The notes under the pieces are model-generated. The model did not search any database. It was not told where the DNA came from and saw only the letters and a list, made by a program, of their open reading frames with translations. A DNA stretch of 64,000 bases from Arthrobacter sp. MAHUQ-56 (GTDB lineage Bacteria; Actinomycetota; Actinomycetes; Actinomycetales; Micrococcaceae), in contig NZ_JAIFZQ010000007.1 in the NCBI RefSeq assembly GCF_019710585.1, positions 62,001 to 126,000 on the forward strand, written 5' to 3'. Below, piece by piece: positions 25,744-34,166 of the stretch. How positions within the stretch are numbered: the stretch's first letter is position 1; every line of letters begins with the position of its first letter. A program made the position numbers and the translations under genes.

Positions 25744-26526
25744 TCAGGACTGGAACTGCTGCATTACTGAAAGATGCCCGGCCCGGGCCGAGACCAGGCA
25801 TTTGGCCAGGTAGAAGGGCCGGTTCGCGTGCCGGACGTACTGGGTCAGGACCAGGACCGGGTCCGACGGGCGGAGGTTCAGCAGCTTCGCCCGGCTGGGC
25901 CCCACCTGGCTGAGGCTGATCTGGCACTCGCCCGGTCCCGCTAACCTGCCCAGCTGGTTGTTGAGCGCGGCAAGCAGGGTGGCGGCGCCGTCGTCCTCTA
26001 TTTCAAGGGGCGCGGCGGTCCCCTTGCCGACGCTGACCGGCTGGGCGGTGACGTTCTCCTGCAGGTGGGCGATGGCCTCGCCGTCGCGGATGAGGACGGA
26101 TTCCCAGAGCCAGCAGTCGGTGCCTGGCACGACGCCGATGCCGGGGGCGACGAACTCGGAGGCGGCCTGCCGGACCACCTGGGTGCGCTTGACCTCCACC
26201 TGCTGGCCGGGGCCGGCGAGGACGTCCTCGAACGGCTGGATGCGCTCGATGCCGATGCGGGGGAGCGTATCCGAGACGAAGCGTCCCACGCCGCGCCGCG
26301 CCCTGATGAGGCCGTCCTCCTCGAGGAGCATGAGGGCTTCGCGGACCACCGTGCGGCTGACCTTCATGTCCGTGCCGAGTTCGGTTTCTGTGGGGATCAT
26401 GGAGCCGGGGGTGAGGAGGCCGTTGCGGACGGCCTCGGCGATGCGAGAATACACCGCCACGCGCAGCGGCGAGCCGGGCTGGGCGGCCACCGGCTGGGAC
26501 AGGAACCGGGCGGCGTCCTGGTGCAC
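25744..26526 (-). CDS. GntR family regulator (HutC/UTRA type)
   Basis: A 260-residue regulator. The N-terminal winged helix contains YSRIAEAVRNGLLTPGSMIP, TETELGTDMKVSRTVVREAL and LLEEDGLIRARRGVGRFV, the GntR signature. The remaining 170 residues look like a UTRA ligand domain (VVPGTDCWLWESVLIRDGEA; ending SARAGHLSVMQQ). Upstream, 58-81 bases before the start, lies an inverted repeat that could be its operator. No obvious target operon stands next to it, so its regulon is unknown. Convergent with the protease gene, 13 bases apart. Confidence 0.88.
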   Translation of the reverse strand: MHQDAARFLSQPVAAQPGSPLRVAVYSRIAEAVRNGLLTPGSMIPTETELGTDMKVSRTVVREALMLLEEDGLIRARRGVGRFVSDTLPRIGIERIQPFEDVLAGPGQQVEVKRTQVVRQAASEFVAPGIGVVPGTDCWLWESVLIRDGEAIAHLQENVTAQPVSVGKGTAAPLEIEDDGAATLLAALNNQLGRLAGPGECQISLSQVGPSRAKLLNLRPSDPVLVLTQYVRHANRPFYLAKCLVSARAGHLSVMQQFQS

Positions 26527-26583
26527 GTCTTGCCTCGCTCTGTGGTTGGTTTCTCAGGGGATTCCAGCCTAGAACACGTTGCA

Positions 26584-26607
26584 CCTGTTTGTTGGACAAG
26601 TAACAGG
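26584..26607. promoter_or_regulatory. Candidate GntR operator
   Basis: Imperfect 24-base palindrome bounded by CCTGTT (26584-26589) and AACAGG (26602-26607); 9 of 12 positions pair. It lies between the GntR gene and the divergent methyltransferase gene. Binding is inferred from place and symmetry. Confidence 0.45.
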
Positions 26608-26700
26608 CCGGGATGGATGTCCGGCAGGAGTTCTCCTTCACGCTGCCCTTCCCGCCGCTGACCCTTCCGCCGGTACGGAGCCCCGTTGTAGTGTCATCGC

Positions 26701-27732
26701 GTGATCGTCCCCGATATGGCTCAGGATGCGGCTGGTGTCGCGGACCACTACGACGAGCTCGATCCCATTTATCGCCGGGTGTGGGGCGAGCATGTCCATC
26801 ACGGGCTGTGGACTACGGGTCGCGAGACTCCCGGCGAGGCCGTCGAGGCGCTGGTGGACGCCGTGGGCGACCGGCTGAACCTCATGCCGGGCCAGGCGTG
26901 CGTGGACATCGGCTGCGGCTACGGCTCCACCGCAAGACGGCTCGCGGTCACGCGTGGCGTCCGCGTCACCGGTTTCACGGTTTCCACTGAACAGGGTCAG
27001 TACGCCGCCGCGCATCCAATGCCCGACGTCGACATCCAGGTCCGTGACTGGCTCTTCAATGGGCTGCCCGATGCCTCGGCCAATGCGGCCTGGGCGATTG
27101 AGTCAAGCGAGCACATGGCCGATAAACAGGCGTTCTTTGCCGAGGCGCACCGCGTGCTCACTGCCGGCGGCCGGTTGGTCGTATGTGCCTGGCTCGCCGG
27201 GACCGACGCCAGGGGGTGGAAGGTCCGCCACCTGCTCAAGCCCATCTGCCGCGAAGGGCGCCTGCCCTCGATGGGCACCCGCCAGGAGTATGAGGCAATG
27301 GCACTGGCGGCGGGCTTTGCGGTCACCGGGTATGAGGATGTCAGCCGCCGCGTCGCCCGCACTTGGCCAATCTGCGCCCGCCGGCTCATCAAAGCCTTGC
27401 TCGTCGATCCCGGGACCCGCCGCCTTGCCCTTGGCGGACGCAACCGCAACTCCTTTTTGGGCATTCCCCGCCTGATCCTGGCCTACCGCACCGGTGCGAT
27501 GCGCTACGGCATCTTCACGTTCTCGAAGGCAGGGGAGAACGGGGCGCTGCGCGAACCGGCACATCAACGGAGCCAAAGCGGGCCTGATCGCACGCGCCGT
27601 GCCCGGTCGGCTGGGGCCTGCCACGCCCAGGGGGCGGTCCCGCCGTCGTCGGGACCCGGCGGCTACCCCTGTTCGGCGCCGGTACGCGCCCGCCACGCAT
27701 CGAGTTGCTCGATGGTTTCGGGATTCTGGTAG
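26701..27732 (+). CDS. SAM-dependent methyltransferase (tocopherol/cyclopropane synthase-like)
   Basis: A 343-residue frame whose first 275 residues form a class I methyltransferase: VADHYDELDPIYRRVWG, HHGLW, motif I CVDIGCGYGSTAR, WAIESSEHM and the EAHRVLTAGGRLVV post-motif. HHGLW with a di-tyrosine-like N terminus recalls gamma-tocopherol methyltransferase relatives. The last 65 or so residues are Ser/Pro/Arg-rich, unlike the family, and their codons overlap the convergent beta-helix gene by 70 bases, so the stop may have been lost or shifted. The GTG start has no strong ribosome site; ATG at 26716 is an alternative. Confidence 0.78.
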   Translation: MIVPDMAQDAAGVADHYDELDPIYRRVWGEHVHHGLWTTGRETPGEAVEALVDAVGDRLNLMPGQACVDIGCGYGSTARRLAVTRGVRVTGFTVSTEQGQYAAAHPMPDVDIQVRDWLFNGLPDASANAAWAIESSEHMADKQAFFAEAHRVLTAGGRLVVCAWLAGTDARGWKVRHLLKPICREGRLPSMGTRQEYEAMALAAGFAVTGYEDVSRRVARTWPICARRLIKALLVDPGTRRLALGGRNRNSFLGIPRLILAYRTGAMRYGIFTFSKAGENGALREPAHQRSQSGPDRTRRARSAGACHAQGAVPPSSGPGGYPCSAPVRARHASSCSMVSGFW

Positions 27733-29024
27733 GCAATCTTCTGACCACTGGCCAGCTCGATGGTGTTGCTGTGGGTCTTGATGCCTGCCGGGATCTGCCG
27801 GTCGCCACTGGCCCGCATGAAGTTGTCCTTGGCACCGATGAACTGGTTCCGGGCGATCTCGATGTCGCACGGCAGCTGCATGTCGTAGGTCAGCAGGTGC
27901 GTGCCCATGCCTGCCTGGTCCGGCCGGATGTTCGCGGCCCAGGAGATGCCGGCGTCGCGGCAGTCGTTGTCGGTGAAGGCGCACCGGATGTGTCCCGTCC
28001 CGGCGGTCGGTATTCCCCGGGACCAGACCTCAAGGCTCTGGTTGCAGTTCTCGATGGTGTTGCCCACGAACCGGCAGTCCGTCCACGCAACGTTGTTTCC
28101 CTCGACGCTGCCCTGCATGGTGGTGCCCGTGTCGTAGGTCTGCCGGATCGTGTTGCCCTGGACCAGCACGTTCGCGCAGCCAATCCAGATCTCAACGCCG
28201 TTCCCGTACCGGGTGGTCTTGGTCAGCTGGGACCCGCCGATCTCCTCGATCAGGCAGCCGGTGACCTCCGCGTTCCGGGTGCCGTAGATCCCGACACCGT
28301 GGCCGCCGTGGCCCAGGATGTGCAGGTCCGAAGCTGCGGTGTTGGAGGACGGCCGGAAGCCCTGCTGCTTGACGGCAATCCCGACGCCGGCGCCCGGGGA
28401 GGTGCCGAGCTTTACGTATACGAAGGTGTCGTCGCTGTAGAAGTCCCAGTCCTGCGCCAGCTCGGCAAGGCTCCACCGCTTCCAACCGTGGATGGTGCCC
28501 CCGGCCTTCAGGAAGCCTACGTTGGTTGACGTTCCGGCCGTGTTGCCGCTGAACTGCCCGGACCCGGGCCGCAGGTTGAGCTTCCAGACGCCGGGACTGT
28601 GCAGTGCCCACGCATCGTCGCTGACCTTGTAGCCGTTGATCTGCGGCAGTTCGCCCGTGCCGTACGCACCGAGGGTAAACACCCCGGAAGTGCCCTTCAC
28701 CGCCGGGATCTGCAGCGCGCCCGGGAAGACGTCGCCGCGGCGCAGCAGGACCGCATCCCCGCGCCCCACTTCGCCGGCGTCAAGTGCCGCCCTGACACGT
28801 GCCAGCGACTGCCAGGGTGCCGCCTTCGTGCCCGGGTTGGCGTCGTTCCCGATGCTGCTCACATACCGCGCGTTCGGGTCCGCCGCGAAGGACGCGGGGG
28901 CAGCAACAGGGGCGGCGCCGGGCGCCGGCGAGGGATCCGGGCCCCGTGCAATCATGCTGGGGATGCCGGCAGTGATGGCCGCTGCCCCGATCAGCTCCAG
29001 GAATGTCCGTCGCCCTAGCAACAT
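27663..29024 (-). CDS. Tat-exported right-handed parallel beta-helix protein
   Basis: A secreted protein of about 453 residues with a twin-arginine signal (GRRTFLELIGAAAITAG) and a Pro/Ala-rich spacer. The conserved start of polysaccharide-binding beta-helix proteins follows: RYVSSIGNDANPGTKAAPW. The body shows repeated short strands such as LHILGHGGHGVGIYG, VLVQGNTIRQTY and CDIEIARNQFIGA, typical of pectate lyase-like coils. Substrate is probably a polysaccharide, but catalytic residues are not identifiable. I start at the ATG giving a compact Tat signal; another ATG at 29072 lies only two bases after a TACAAT -10-like element, making it a doubtful start. Confidence 0.82.
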   Translation of the reverse strand: MLLGRRTFLELIGAAAITAGIPSMIARGPDPSPAPGAAPVAAPASFAADPNARYVSSIGNDANPGTKAAPWQSLARVRAALDAGEVGRGDAVLLRRGDVFPGALQIPAVKGTSGVFTLGAYGTGELPQINGYKVSDDAWALHSPGVWKLNLRPGSGQFSGNTAGTSTNVGFLKAGGTIHGWKRWSLAELAQDWDFYSDDTFVYVKLGTSPGAGVGIAVKQQGFRPSSNTAASDLHILGHGGHGVGIYGTRNAEVTGCLIEEIGGSQLTKTTRYGNGVEIWIGCANVLVQGNTIRQTYDTGTTMQGSVEGNNVAWTDCRFVGNTIENCNQSLEVWSRGIPTAGTGHIRCAFTDNDCRDAGISWAANIRPDQAGMGTHLLTYDMQLPCDIEIARNQFIGAKDNFMRASGDRQIPAGIKTHSNTIELASGQKIAYQNPETIEQLDAWRARTGAEQG

Positions 29025-29189
29025 GGCGTCCCGGGCACGGCGATGCGAAGGTTTTTGGAAAAGGGCATTCATAGATTGTAGTCGAACTGTTATGTGGGCG
29101 GCGACTTGGGCGCCTGGCGCCGTGTTAATGGAGGTAATACCGCGCGGGGCGTACGACGGCGGCCCGCACCCGGGCGGGCCGGTGAGGGT

Positions 29190-29993
29190 TCAGCGGGCGC
29201 CGGTTGTTGACGGTAGGGGCCGCCCCTCCGGCCGCCCTTCCGCCGCTGCCCAGTGCCTGCGGAGCCCCTCCGCCAGCCGCTTCGGCTCCGCCCGGTGAGG
29301 GGGATCGAAATGGTGCCGCCGGGGGAAGACCTCCAGGTGAAAGTCGGGAAAGAAGACCCGGGCCAGCCGGGCTGCAACCTCGCCGAAGTCGTCCGGATGG
29401 CTCAGCCCGCCAAGGGCAAAGAACACCGGCCTGCTGAAAGCGGCCAGCCGTGACCTGTCGAGGTCGTAGTTGTTGAAGGTCTGCATGAAGGCCCTGATTC
29501 CGGCGGGCCGCTTGGCCATCCACGGCGGCGGGGGACCATCAGGGGGAGGCGGAAGGACGACGTCGGACCTCACCTGCAGCTTCATGAAGGCGGGCATGAA
29601 CTGCTCAGGGGGCAGCCCTTCCAGCTGCCCGTACTTCTTCCAGTGTTCCGCGTAGGCGGGGCTCCAGTCCCAGCGCCCGGCCCACGCCGGCTCCACCAGG
29701 GCCAGGCTCTGCAGCCGTTCCGGGTGTGTGGCCGTGAAAGCCAGCGCCGCGGCGCCCCCGCCGGAATAGCCCAGCAGGTGGAACGTCTGCCACCCCAGCG
29801 CATCGGCTTCGCGGAGGACACCGTTAACCTCCGTGTCCAGGTTCCAGCCCTCAGGCGGTTCATCGCCCTTGTACAGTTCCAGTTCCTTGGCCACGGCCTG
29901 CACGTCCGGGCCGAGGGCCTCAATCAGGGGCGCGTAGGCGATGTCCGCAGGGACTACTGAACCAGGAAGCAAGAGGGCCCGAATCGGTTCCAT
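29190..29993 (-). CDS. Alpha/beta hydrolase
   Basis: A 267-residue hydrolase. RALLLPGSVVPA forms the first strand and oxyanion loop, the nucleophile elbow is LGYSGGGAAAL, the acid is probably in FALGGLSHPDDF, and the base is likely His in FPRRHHFDPPH near the end. No signal peptide is seen, so it is presumably cytoplasmic. Substrate unknown. Start is the ATG reading MEPIRALLL; an earlier ATG four codons upstream cannot be excluded, and neither has a good ribosome site. It is divergent from the phosphoesterase lipoprotein gene. Confidence 0.85.
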   Translation of the reverse strand: MEPIRALLLPGSVVPADIAYAPLIEALGPDVQAVAKELELYKGDEPPEGWNLDTEVNGVLREADALGWQTFHLLGYSGGGAAALAFTATHPERLQSLALVEPAWAGRWDWSPAYAEHWKKYGQLEGLPPEQFMPAFMKLQVRSDVVLPPPPDGPPPPWMAKRPAGIRAFMQTFNNYDLDRSRLAAFSRPVFFALGGLSHPDDFGEVAARLARVFFPDFHLEVFPRRHHFDPPHRAEPKRLAEGLRRHWAAAEGRPEGRPLPSTTGAR

Positions 29994-30184
29994 GCAAGAA
30001 ACCATACGCCCGTGCCGGCTGCGCACAATGGGGAGTTGGCGGCCCGCCCCAGGGCCTGCCACGGGCCCCCTCAGGCCTGCGGCCCTTGACACCCGTCCCC
30101 GCCCTTACGACTATCGAAGGGCTGGGGAGCGTCGTGTCATCCGCAAGCCGGCTGCCGTCCGGCTTCTCGAAAGGGGGAATCCGG

Positions 30185-31183
30185 ATGCGGTCAGCACTCC
30201 CACGTCCCGGCCGCGTCCGGGGAACGGCCGCCGGCGCCGCCGCGGTTCTCCTGGCCGCCTCCCTTGCAGGCTGCAGTACCGAGGATCCCCCCGCGCCCAA
30301 CCCGCAGGGTGATGTCCGGATCGCCGCAGTGGGTGACATGAACGGCGTCAGGACCTCCCGCCGGGACAGCCCCTCCGGCCGCAACGGTGCGGCCATCTCC
30401 GAGCTGGTCCAGAACAACGAAATCGACGCGTTCCTGGGGCTCGGGGACTTCCAGTACGCTGAACCGCGCTGCGACGACTACGTGAAGTACTGGACGAAGC
30501 TGTGGGGCGGCACGAAGGGCAAGTTGTACTGGGTGTCCAGCCCCAACCACGACTGGAAACCGGGCCGCAACGAAGACCTGGACGACTTCATGAACGGCCA
30601 GTGCCCGGGAGCCCCGGACAAGGCGGCGATCAACCAGCAGCGGGGGTTCATTGGCAACGCCCAACCGTACTCAAAGGATTTCGGGAAATGGCATTTCGTG
30701 TTCCTCTCGTCCGCGTACTGGACGTATGACCCCGGCGAGGCCTGGGCTTTGGCGGGGTGGCTGGACAAGGACCTCACTGCCGCGCAGGCGGAAGGCAAGT
30801 ATCTCGCCGTCGTCTACCACGAGCCCTACTTCACCTCGGACACGGACCAACACGGCCGGGCCACGGAGCACAAGCCCTGGATCGACGTGATGTGGAAGCA
30901 CCGCGTCCGCCTCACCCTGTCCGGGTCCCAGCACAACTACGAACGGTCCTGCCCGGTGGACAACGCGGACCAGTGCGTCGGCGACGGGATGACGGCGTTC
31001 CAGGTTTCCACCGGAGGCATTGGCCTGCGGCCGTTCACCAGCAACCCGCCGTACATCGAAAAGCGGTTCAGCGACACCCACGGGTTCCTGCGGCTGACAC
31101 TGCACCCCGACGGTTCCTTCGACTGGAACTTCGTGCCGACGTCGGGAACGAGCACGGACTCGGGCACGCGCCCGGGTCCGTAA
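30185..31183 (+). CDS. Metallophosphoesterase lipoprotein
   Basis: A 332-residue exported phosphoesterase. The N terminus is a lipoprotein signal ending LAGC (lipobox Cys near residue 29), so it should be membrane-anchored outside the cell. Metal-site motifs of the purple acid phosphatase type follow: AVGDMNG, LGLGDFQY, SSPNHDW (GNHD equivalent), VVYHEPYF and SGSQHNYER (GHxH equivalent). It likely hydrolyses phosphate esters. The ATG follows AAAGGGGG at eight bases; the frame is open further upstream without signal-like sequence. Confidence 0.87.
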   Translation: MRSALPRPGRVRGTAAGAAAVLLAASLAGCSTEDPPAPNPQGDVRIAAVGDMNGVRTSRRDSPSGRNGAAISELVQNNEIDAFLGLGDFQYAEPRCDDYVKYWTKLWGGTKGKLYWVSSPNHDWKPGRNEDLDDFMNGQCPGAPDKAAINQQRGFIGNAQPYSKDFGKWHFVFLSSAYWTYDPGEAWALAGWLDKDLTAAQAEGKYLAVVYHEPYFTSDTDQHGRATEHKPWIDVMWKHRVRLTLSGSQHNYERSCPVDNADQCVGDGMTAFQVSTGGIGLRPFTSNPPYIEKRFSDTHGFLRLTLHPDGSFDWNFVPTSGTSTDSGTRPGP

Positions 31184-31188
31184 AGCCC

Positions 31189-31917
31189 CTACAGCGTCTC
31201 CGGCACCGGCCGTCCCGGGAAGAGCATCGAATACTGCTTCCGGTACATGCGCCGGCCCACCAGGCGGTACGCGAGCCGGACGGGTGGCGGGATCTCCTTG
31301 AACAGTTCCGCCCGGTCTGCCGGAGGATTGGTGGACAGCACCATGCCGAGGTAGCTGACCATGAACTTCTTGTCGAACTGCTTGATCCCGTGCTGGCCCA
31401 CCGCGGCGGCTTCCTTCTCCGTCAGCACCCGGTCCACGGCGGGCATCACCTCGGTGACCTCGCGGCGCAGGTGCACGTTAAGGAGCGCCGACAGGTCCTC
31501 GTAGAGCGCGGCCAACTCCGCCGCCGTCTCCTCGTCCGCCGTCTCCATCCAGCGCAGGCGGACGGGCCCGATGGCGTCCAGCCGCTGCGTCACCTGCCGG
31601 TGCTGCTCGAGCATCAGCCCCACGTGCAGCGCACAGGCTGGTGCCCGCTCCTTCAGCTGCGGGTACATCAGCAGGTCCTCGCCCTCGTGGTGGATATGGA
31701 GCACCTTGTCGAAGTTCCCCAGCACTTCGCCCACATACGCGGCCCGTTCCGTGTCGCCCGCCCGCACCGAGCGGACCAGGCCGGGTGCCTCGCCGTAGGC
31801 CCACAGGAAGAAGCGGTGGATCCGCCTCATGGCCGCCGTCCCGGTACACAGGACGGGTCCCGGCGGCAATGGCGCTGCGGTCTCGCCGGGCTGCATGGTG
31901 AAGAAATCGGCGGTCAT
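31189..31917 (-). CDS. Hemerythrin-like domain protein
   Basis: A 242-residue protein with an N-terminal hemerythrin-type four-helix bundle. Candidate di-iron ligands are spaced as in the family: MRRIHRFFLWA, HIHHEGEDLLMYP, LMLEQHRQVTQ and LNVHLRREVTEVMP. The C-terminal 80 residues (FMVSYLGMVLSTNP, then RRMYRKQYSMLFPG) are an appended helical part. Possible roles are oxygen, NO or redox sensing; none is proven by the sequence. Convergent with the phosphoesterase gene, five bases apart. Confidence 0.85.
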   Translation of the reverse strand: MTADFFTMQPGETAAPLPPGPVLCTGTAAMRRIHRFFLWAYGEAPGLVRSVRAGDTERAAYVGEVLGNFDKVLHIHHEGEDLLMYPQLKERAPACALHVGLMLEQHRQVTQRLDAIGPVRLRWMETADEETAAELAALYEDLSALLNVHLRREVTEVMPAVDRVLTEKEAAAVGQHGIKQFDKKFMVSYLGMVLSTNPPADRAELFKEIPPPVRLAYRLVGRRMYRKQYSMLFPGRPVPETL

Positions 31918-32064
31918 GATGGGGCCCCTATCGGTCTCGCGAAACCAGGACCTCTCCCCGCGAGCATCGTAGCCCCGGGCGCCAGGGCGCACAATGGGCA
32001 GGCAGGAGTACGACGGCGGCACCTGACCCGGGGTGCGCACGGCACCAACACCAGGGGCTTTTCC

Positions 32065-32098
32065 CCCTATCCAGCCGACGTGGGTGGGCGCAAAGATA
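32065..32098 (+). promoter_or_regulatory. Element shared by the two S8 protease genes, copy 2
   Basis: CCCTATCCAGC (32065-32075) and GGGCGCAAAGATA (32086-32098), matching the element before the first protease in sequence, span and distance to the start codon (six bases). Probably controls the protease; the regulator is unknown. Confidence 0.5.
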
Positions 32099-32104
32099 GC
32101 CTCC

Positions 32105-33352
32105 ATGAGAAGACTCTTCATCGCCGGTCTCACGGCAGCAGTCATGGGCTTTGGAGCCATCACCTTCGCAACCCCGGGCACCGCCGCGGCGGATTCTTCC
32201 GCCGTCCCCGGGCAGATCATCGTGAAGTTCCGCGACGGTGGCGCGGCGTCCGCCGTGCTGGGCCGGCACGGCCTCAGCCAAGGTCCCGGGATCGGGAGCG
32301 GCGGCGCCCACGTGGTCTCCGTCCCCGTAGGAAAGGAACTCCAGCTCATCGAGGCCCTGACCCGGAATCCGGCCGTGGAGTACGCCGAACCGGACGAGGC
32401 CGTCGGCGCGGCCAGCACCGACGAGTTCTTCCCCAGGCAGTATGCATTGCAGAACGACGGCCAGTCGTTCACCAACAACAACCCCGACTACCCGATAACC
32501 GTGGCCGGCGGCACCAGGGACGCCGATGTGGACGCCGTCGAGGCCTGGAACGTCACCACCGGCGGCGGCATCAAAGTAGCGGTGCTGGATTCCGGCGTCG
32601 CCACCGACAACCCGGACATCACCCCCAAGGTCGTGGCCCGCGCCAACTTCAGCAGCGCGTCAACCAATGAGGACAACTACGGCCACGGCACGCACGTGGC
32701 CGGCAGCGTTGCCGCCAGCACAAACAACAGCATCGGGGTGGCCGGGGTCTGCCCGGGCTGCACCATCCTGGCCGGCAAAGTCCTGAACGACAGCGGCGTG
32801 GGCTCCAGCTCCGGCCTTGCCAGCGGCATTGACTGGGCCGTCAGCAACGGTGCGAAGGTGATCAACATGAGCCTCGGCGTCCGGGCATCCCGCACTCTTG
32901 AAGCGGCCGTCAACAACGCGTGGAACAAGGGCGTGGTGCTGGTGGCCGCTGCCGGCAACGGCGGCAACCAGACCAAGATCTACCCGGGCGCCTACACGAA
33001 TGTCATCGCCGTCGGCGCCACCGACAACAACGATGCGAAGGCGTCGTTCTCCACCTACGGCTCCAGCTGGGTGGACATCGCGGCCCCCGGCGTGAACGTC
33101 TTTTCCACGTTCCCGAACCACCCGTTTGTCCTGGCCTCGCAGAACCACCGCGCCCTGGGGTACGACGTGGGGAACGGAAGCTCGATGTCCTCGGCCATCG
33201 TTGCCGGCGTGGCCGCCCTTGCCTGGAACGCCCATGCCAATGCCACGAACAAGTCAGTGCGCAGCAACGTTGAGGCTTCGGGCGAGATCAAGCCCGGCAC
33301 CGAAACGTACTGGGCGCACGGCCGGGTGAACGCCGCCAACGCCGTCAAGTAA
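32105..33352 (+). CDS. Secreted subtilisin-like serine protease (S8), copy 2
   Basis: A 415-residue exported protease paralogous to the one at 24450. Signal peptide MRRLFIAGLTAAVMGFGA with a likely cleavage after GTAA, propeptide with EYAEPDEAV, then catalytic Asp162 (VLDSGVA), His194 (GHGTHVAG) and Ser360. The serine motif reads NGSSMSSAIVAG instead of the usual GTSMASP: the catalytic Ser and Met are kept but the conserved Pro is lost. CPGC corresponds to CPSC of copy 1. It ends eight bases inside the convergent SRPBCC gene. Confidence 0.92.
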   Translation: MRRLFIAGLTAAVMGFGAITFATPGTAAADSSAVPGQIIVKFRDGGAASAVLGRHGLSQGPGIGSGGAHVVSVPVGKELQLIEALTRNPAVEYAEPDEAVGAASTDEFFPRQYALQNDGQSFTNNNPDYPITVAGGTRDADVDAVEAWNVTTGGGIKVAVLDSGVATDNPDITPKVVARANFSSASTNEDNYGHGTHVAGSVAASTNNSIGVAGVCPGCTILAGKVLNDSGVGSSSGLASGIDWAVSNGAKVINMSLGVRASRTLEAAVNNAWNKGVVLVAAAGNGGNQTKIYPGAYTNVIAVGATDNNDAKASFSTYGSSWVDIAAPGVNVFSTFPNHPFVLASQNHRALGYDVGNGSSMSSAIVAGVAALAWNAHANATNKSVRSNVEASGEIKPGTETYWAHGRVNAANAVK

Positions 33353-34106
33353 TCCCTGCCGCGGCCTGGTCCCCGGCCGCCTCCGCGCGTTGCTTGACGC
33401 CGCGCAGCACGCCGACCTCCATGTAGTGGTGCAGAGGGTCGCCGATGAAAAGGTCGATGGCGCGGGCCAGCAGCATCGCGCCGGGCACGTGCCGGAGGGC
33501 GGATGACACGGCCCGGGTCACCCACTCGGCGTCGGGACCCGCGCCCGCGGCCGCTGCGCTGATGTACCCCATCCCGCGGTAACGGACGAGGAAACGGGTG
33601 CGGTTCCCCGGGAGGGGCCGCAGGACGAACTGTTCCCCGGCCACCAGGTGCCGGTTGGGCTCGAGCTGGGAGACGGTCGCGTAAACGCCGCCGCCGTAGG
33701 GCACCTTGTCGCCCACCTTTAGGTCCTGGAGTTCCGGATGGATGCGCGTGGCGGAATGCTTTCCCTCCACGTACCGGGCACGGAACATGGCACGCTCCAC
33801 CAGGTCGTGGGTGTAGAACCCGGCACGGTAGATTCCCATTTGCACGATCCACGGCCACACCTGCTCCGGCGGCGCGGCGATAGTGATGGCCCGGGTGCTC
33901 TGGAATGTGGGCCGGGGAACCAGGTCATCGCCGGGCAGCGGCTCAGTGGCTTCCGTGCCCTCGGTTCCCCAGCGCAGCATGGCCGGCCGCCACAACAGGT
34001 ACGCGGCAATCTGCACGCAGAGGGACGCCGCCAGGGCAAGTAACTTCCGGTCCCGCAGCCGGCTGCCCGCCCGCCGCCACAGTCGACGTCCAGTCACGGC
34101 CCCCAA
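33345..34106 (-). CDS. Membrane-anchored SRPBCC-like protein
   Basis: A 253-residue protein. An N-terminal hydrophobic stretch (LLALAASLCVQIAAYLLW, residues about 23-40) would anchor it in the membrane. The body begins with a [11 protein letters not shown]-type segment, STRAITIAAPPEQVWPWIVQ, followed by YTHDLVE, VPYGGGVYATVSQLEPNRHL and FLVRYRG. The fold binds hydrophobic ligands in a helix-grip pocket. Function unknown. It overlaps the protease gene tail-to-tail by eight bases. Confidence 0.78.
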   Translation of the reverse strand: MGAVTGRRLWRRAGSRLRDRKLLALAASLCVQIAAYLLWRPAMLRWGTEGTEATEPLPGDDLVPRPTFQSTRAITIAAPPEQVWPWIVQMGIYRAGFYTHDLVERAMFRARYVEGKHSATRIHPELQDLKVGDKVPYGGGVYATVSQLEPNRHLVAGEQFVLRPLPGNRTRFLVRYRGMGYISAAAAGAGPDAEWVTRAVSSALRHVPGAMLLARAIDLFIGDPLHHYMEVGVLRGVKQRAEAAGDQAAAGIT

Positions 34107-34166
34107 TGTGTCACGGGACCCCCGGCACCAGAAGTGCCGAAGGTCCCGCCGGTGGCCCGTGGAAGG

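Noticed and set aside
30757..32670. Plus-strand frame of 637 codons spanning several genes
   Set aside because: Overlaps three well-supported genes in other frames and translates to Arg/His-rich nonsense.
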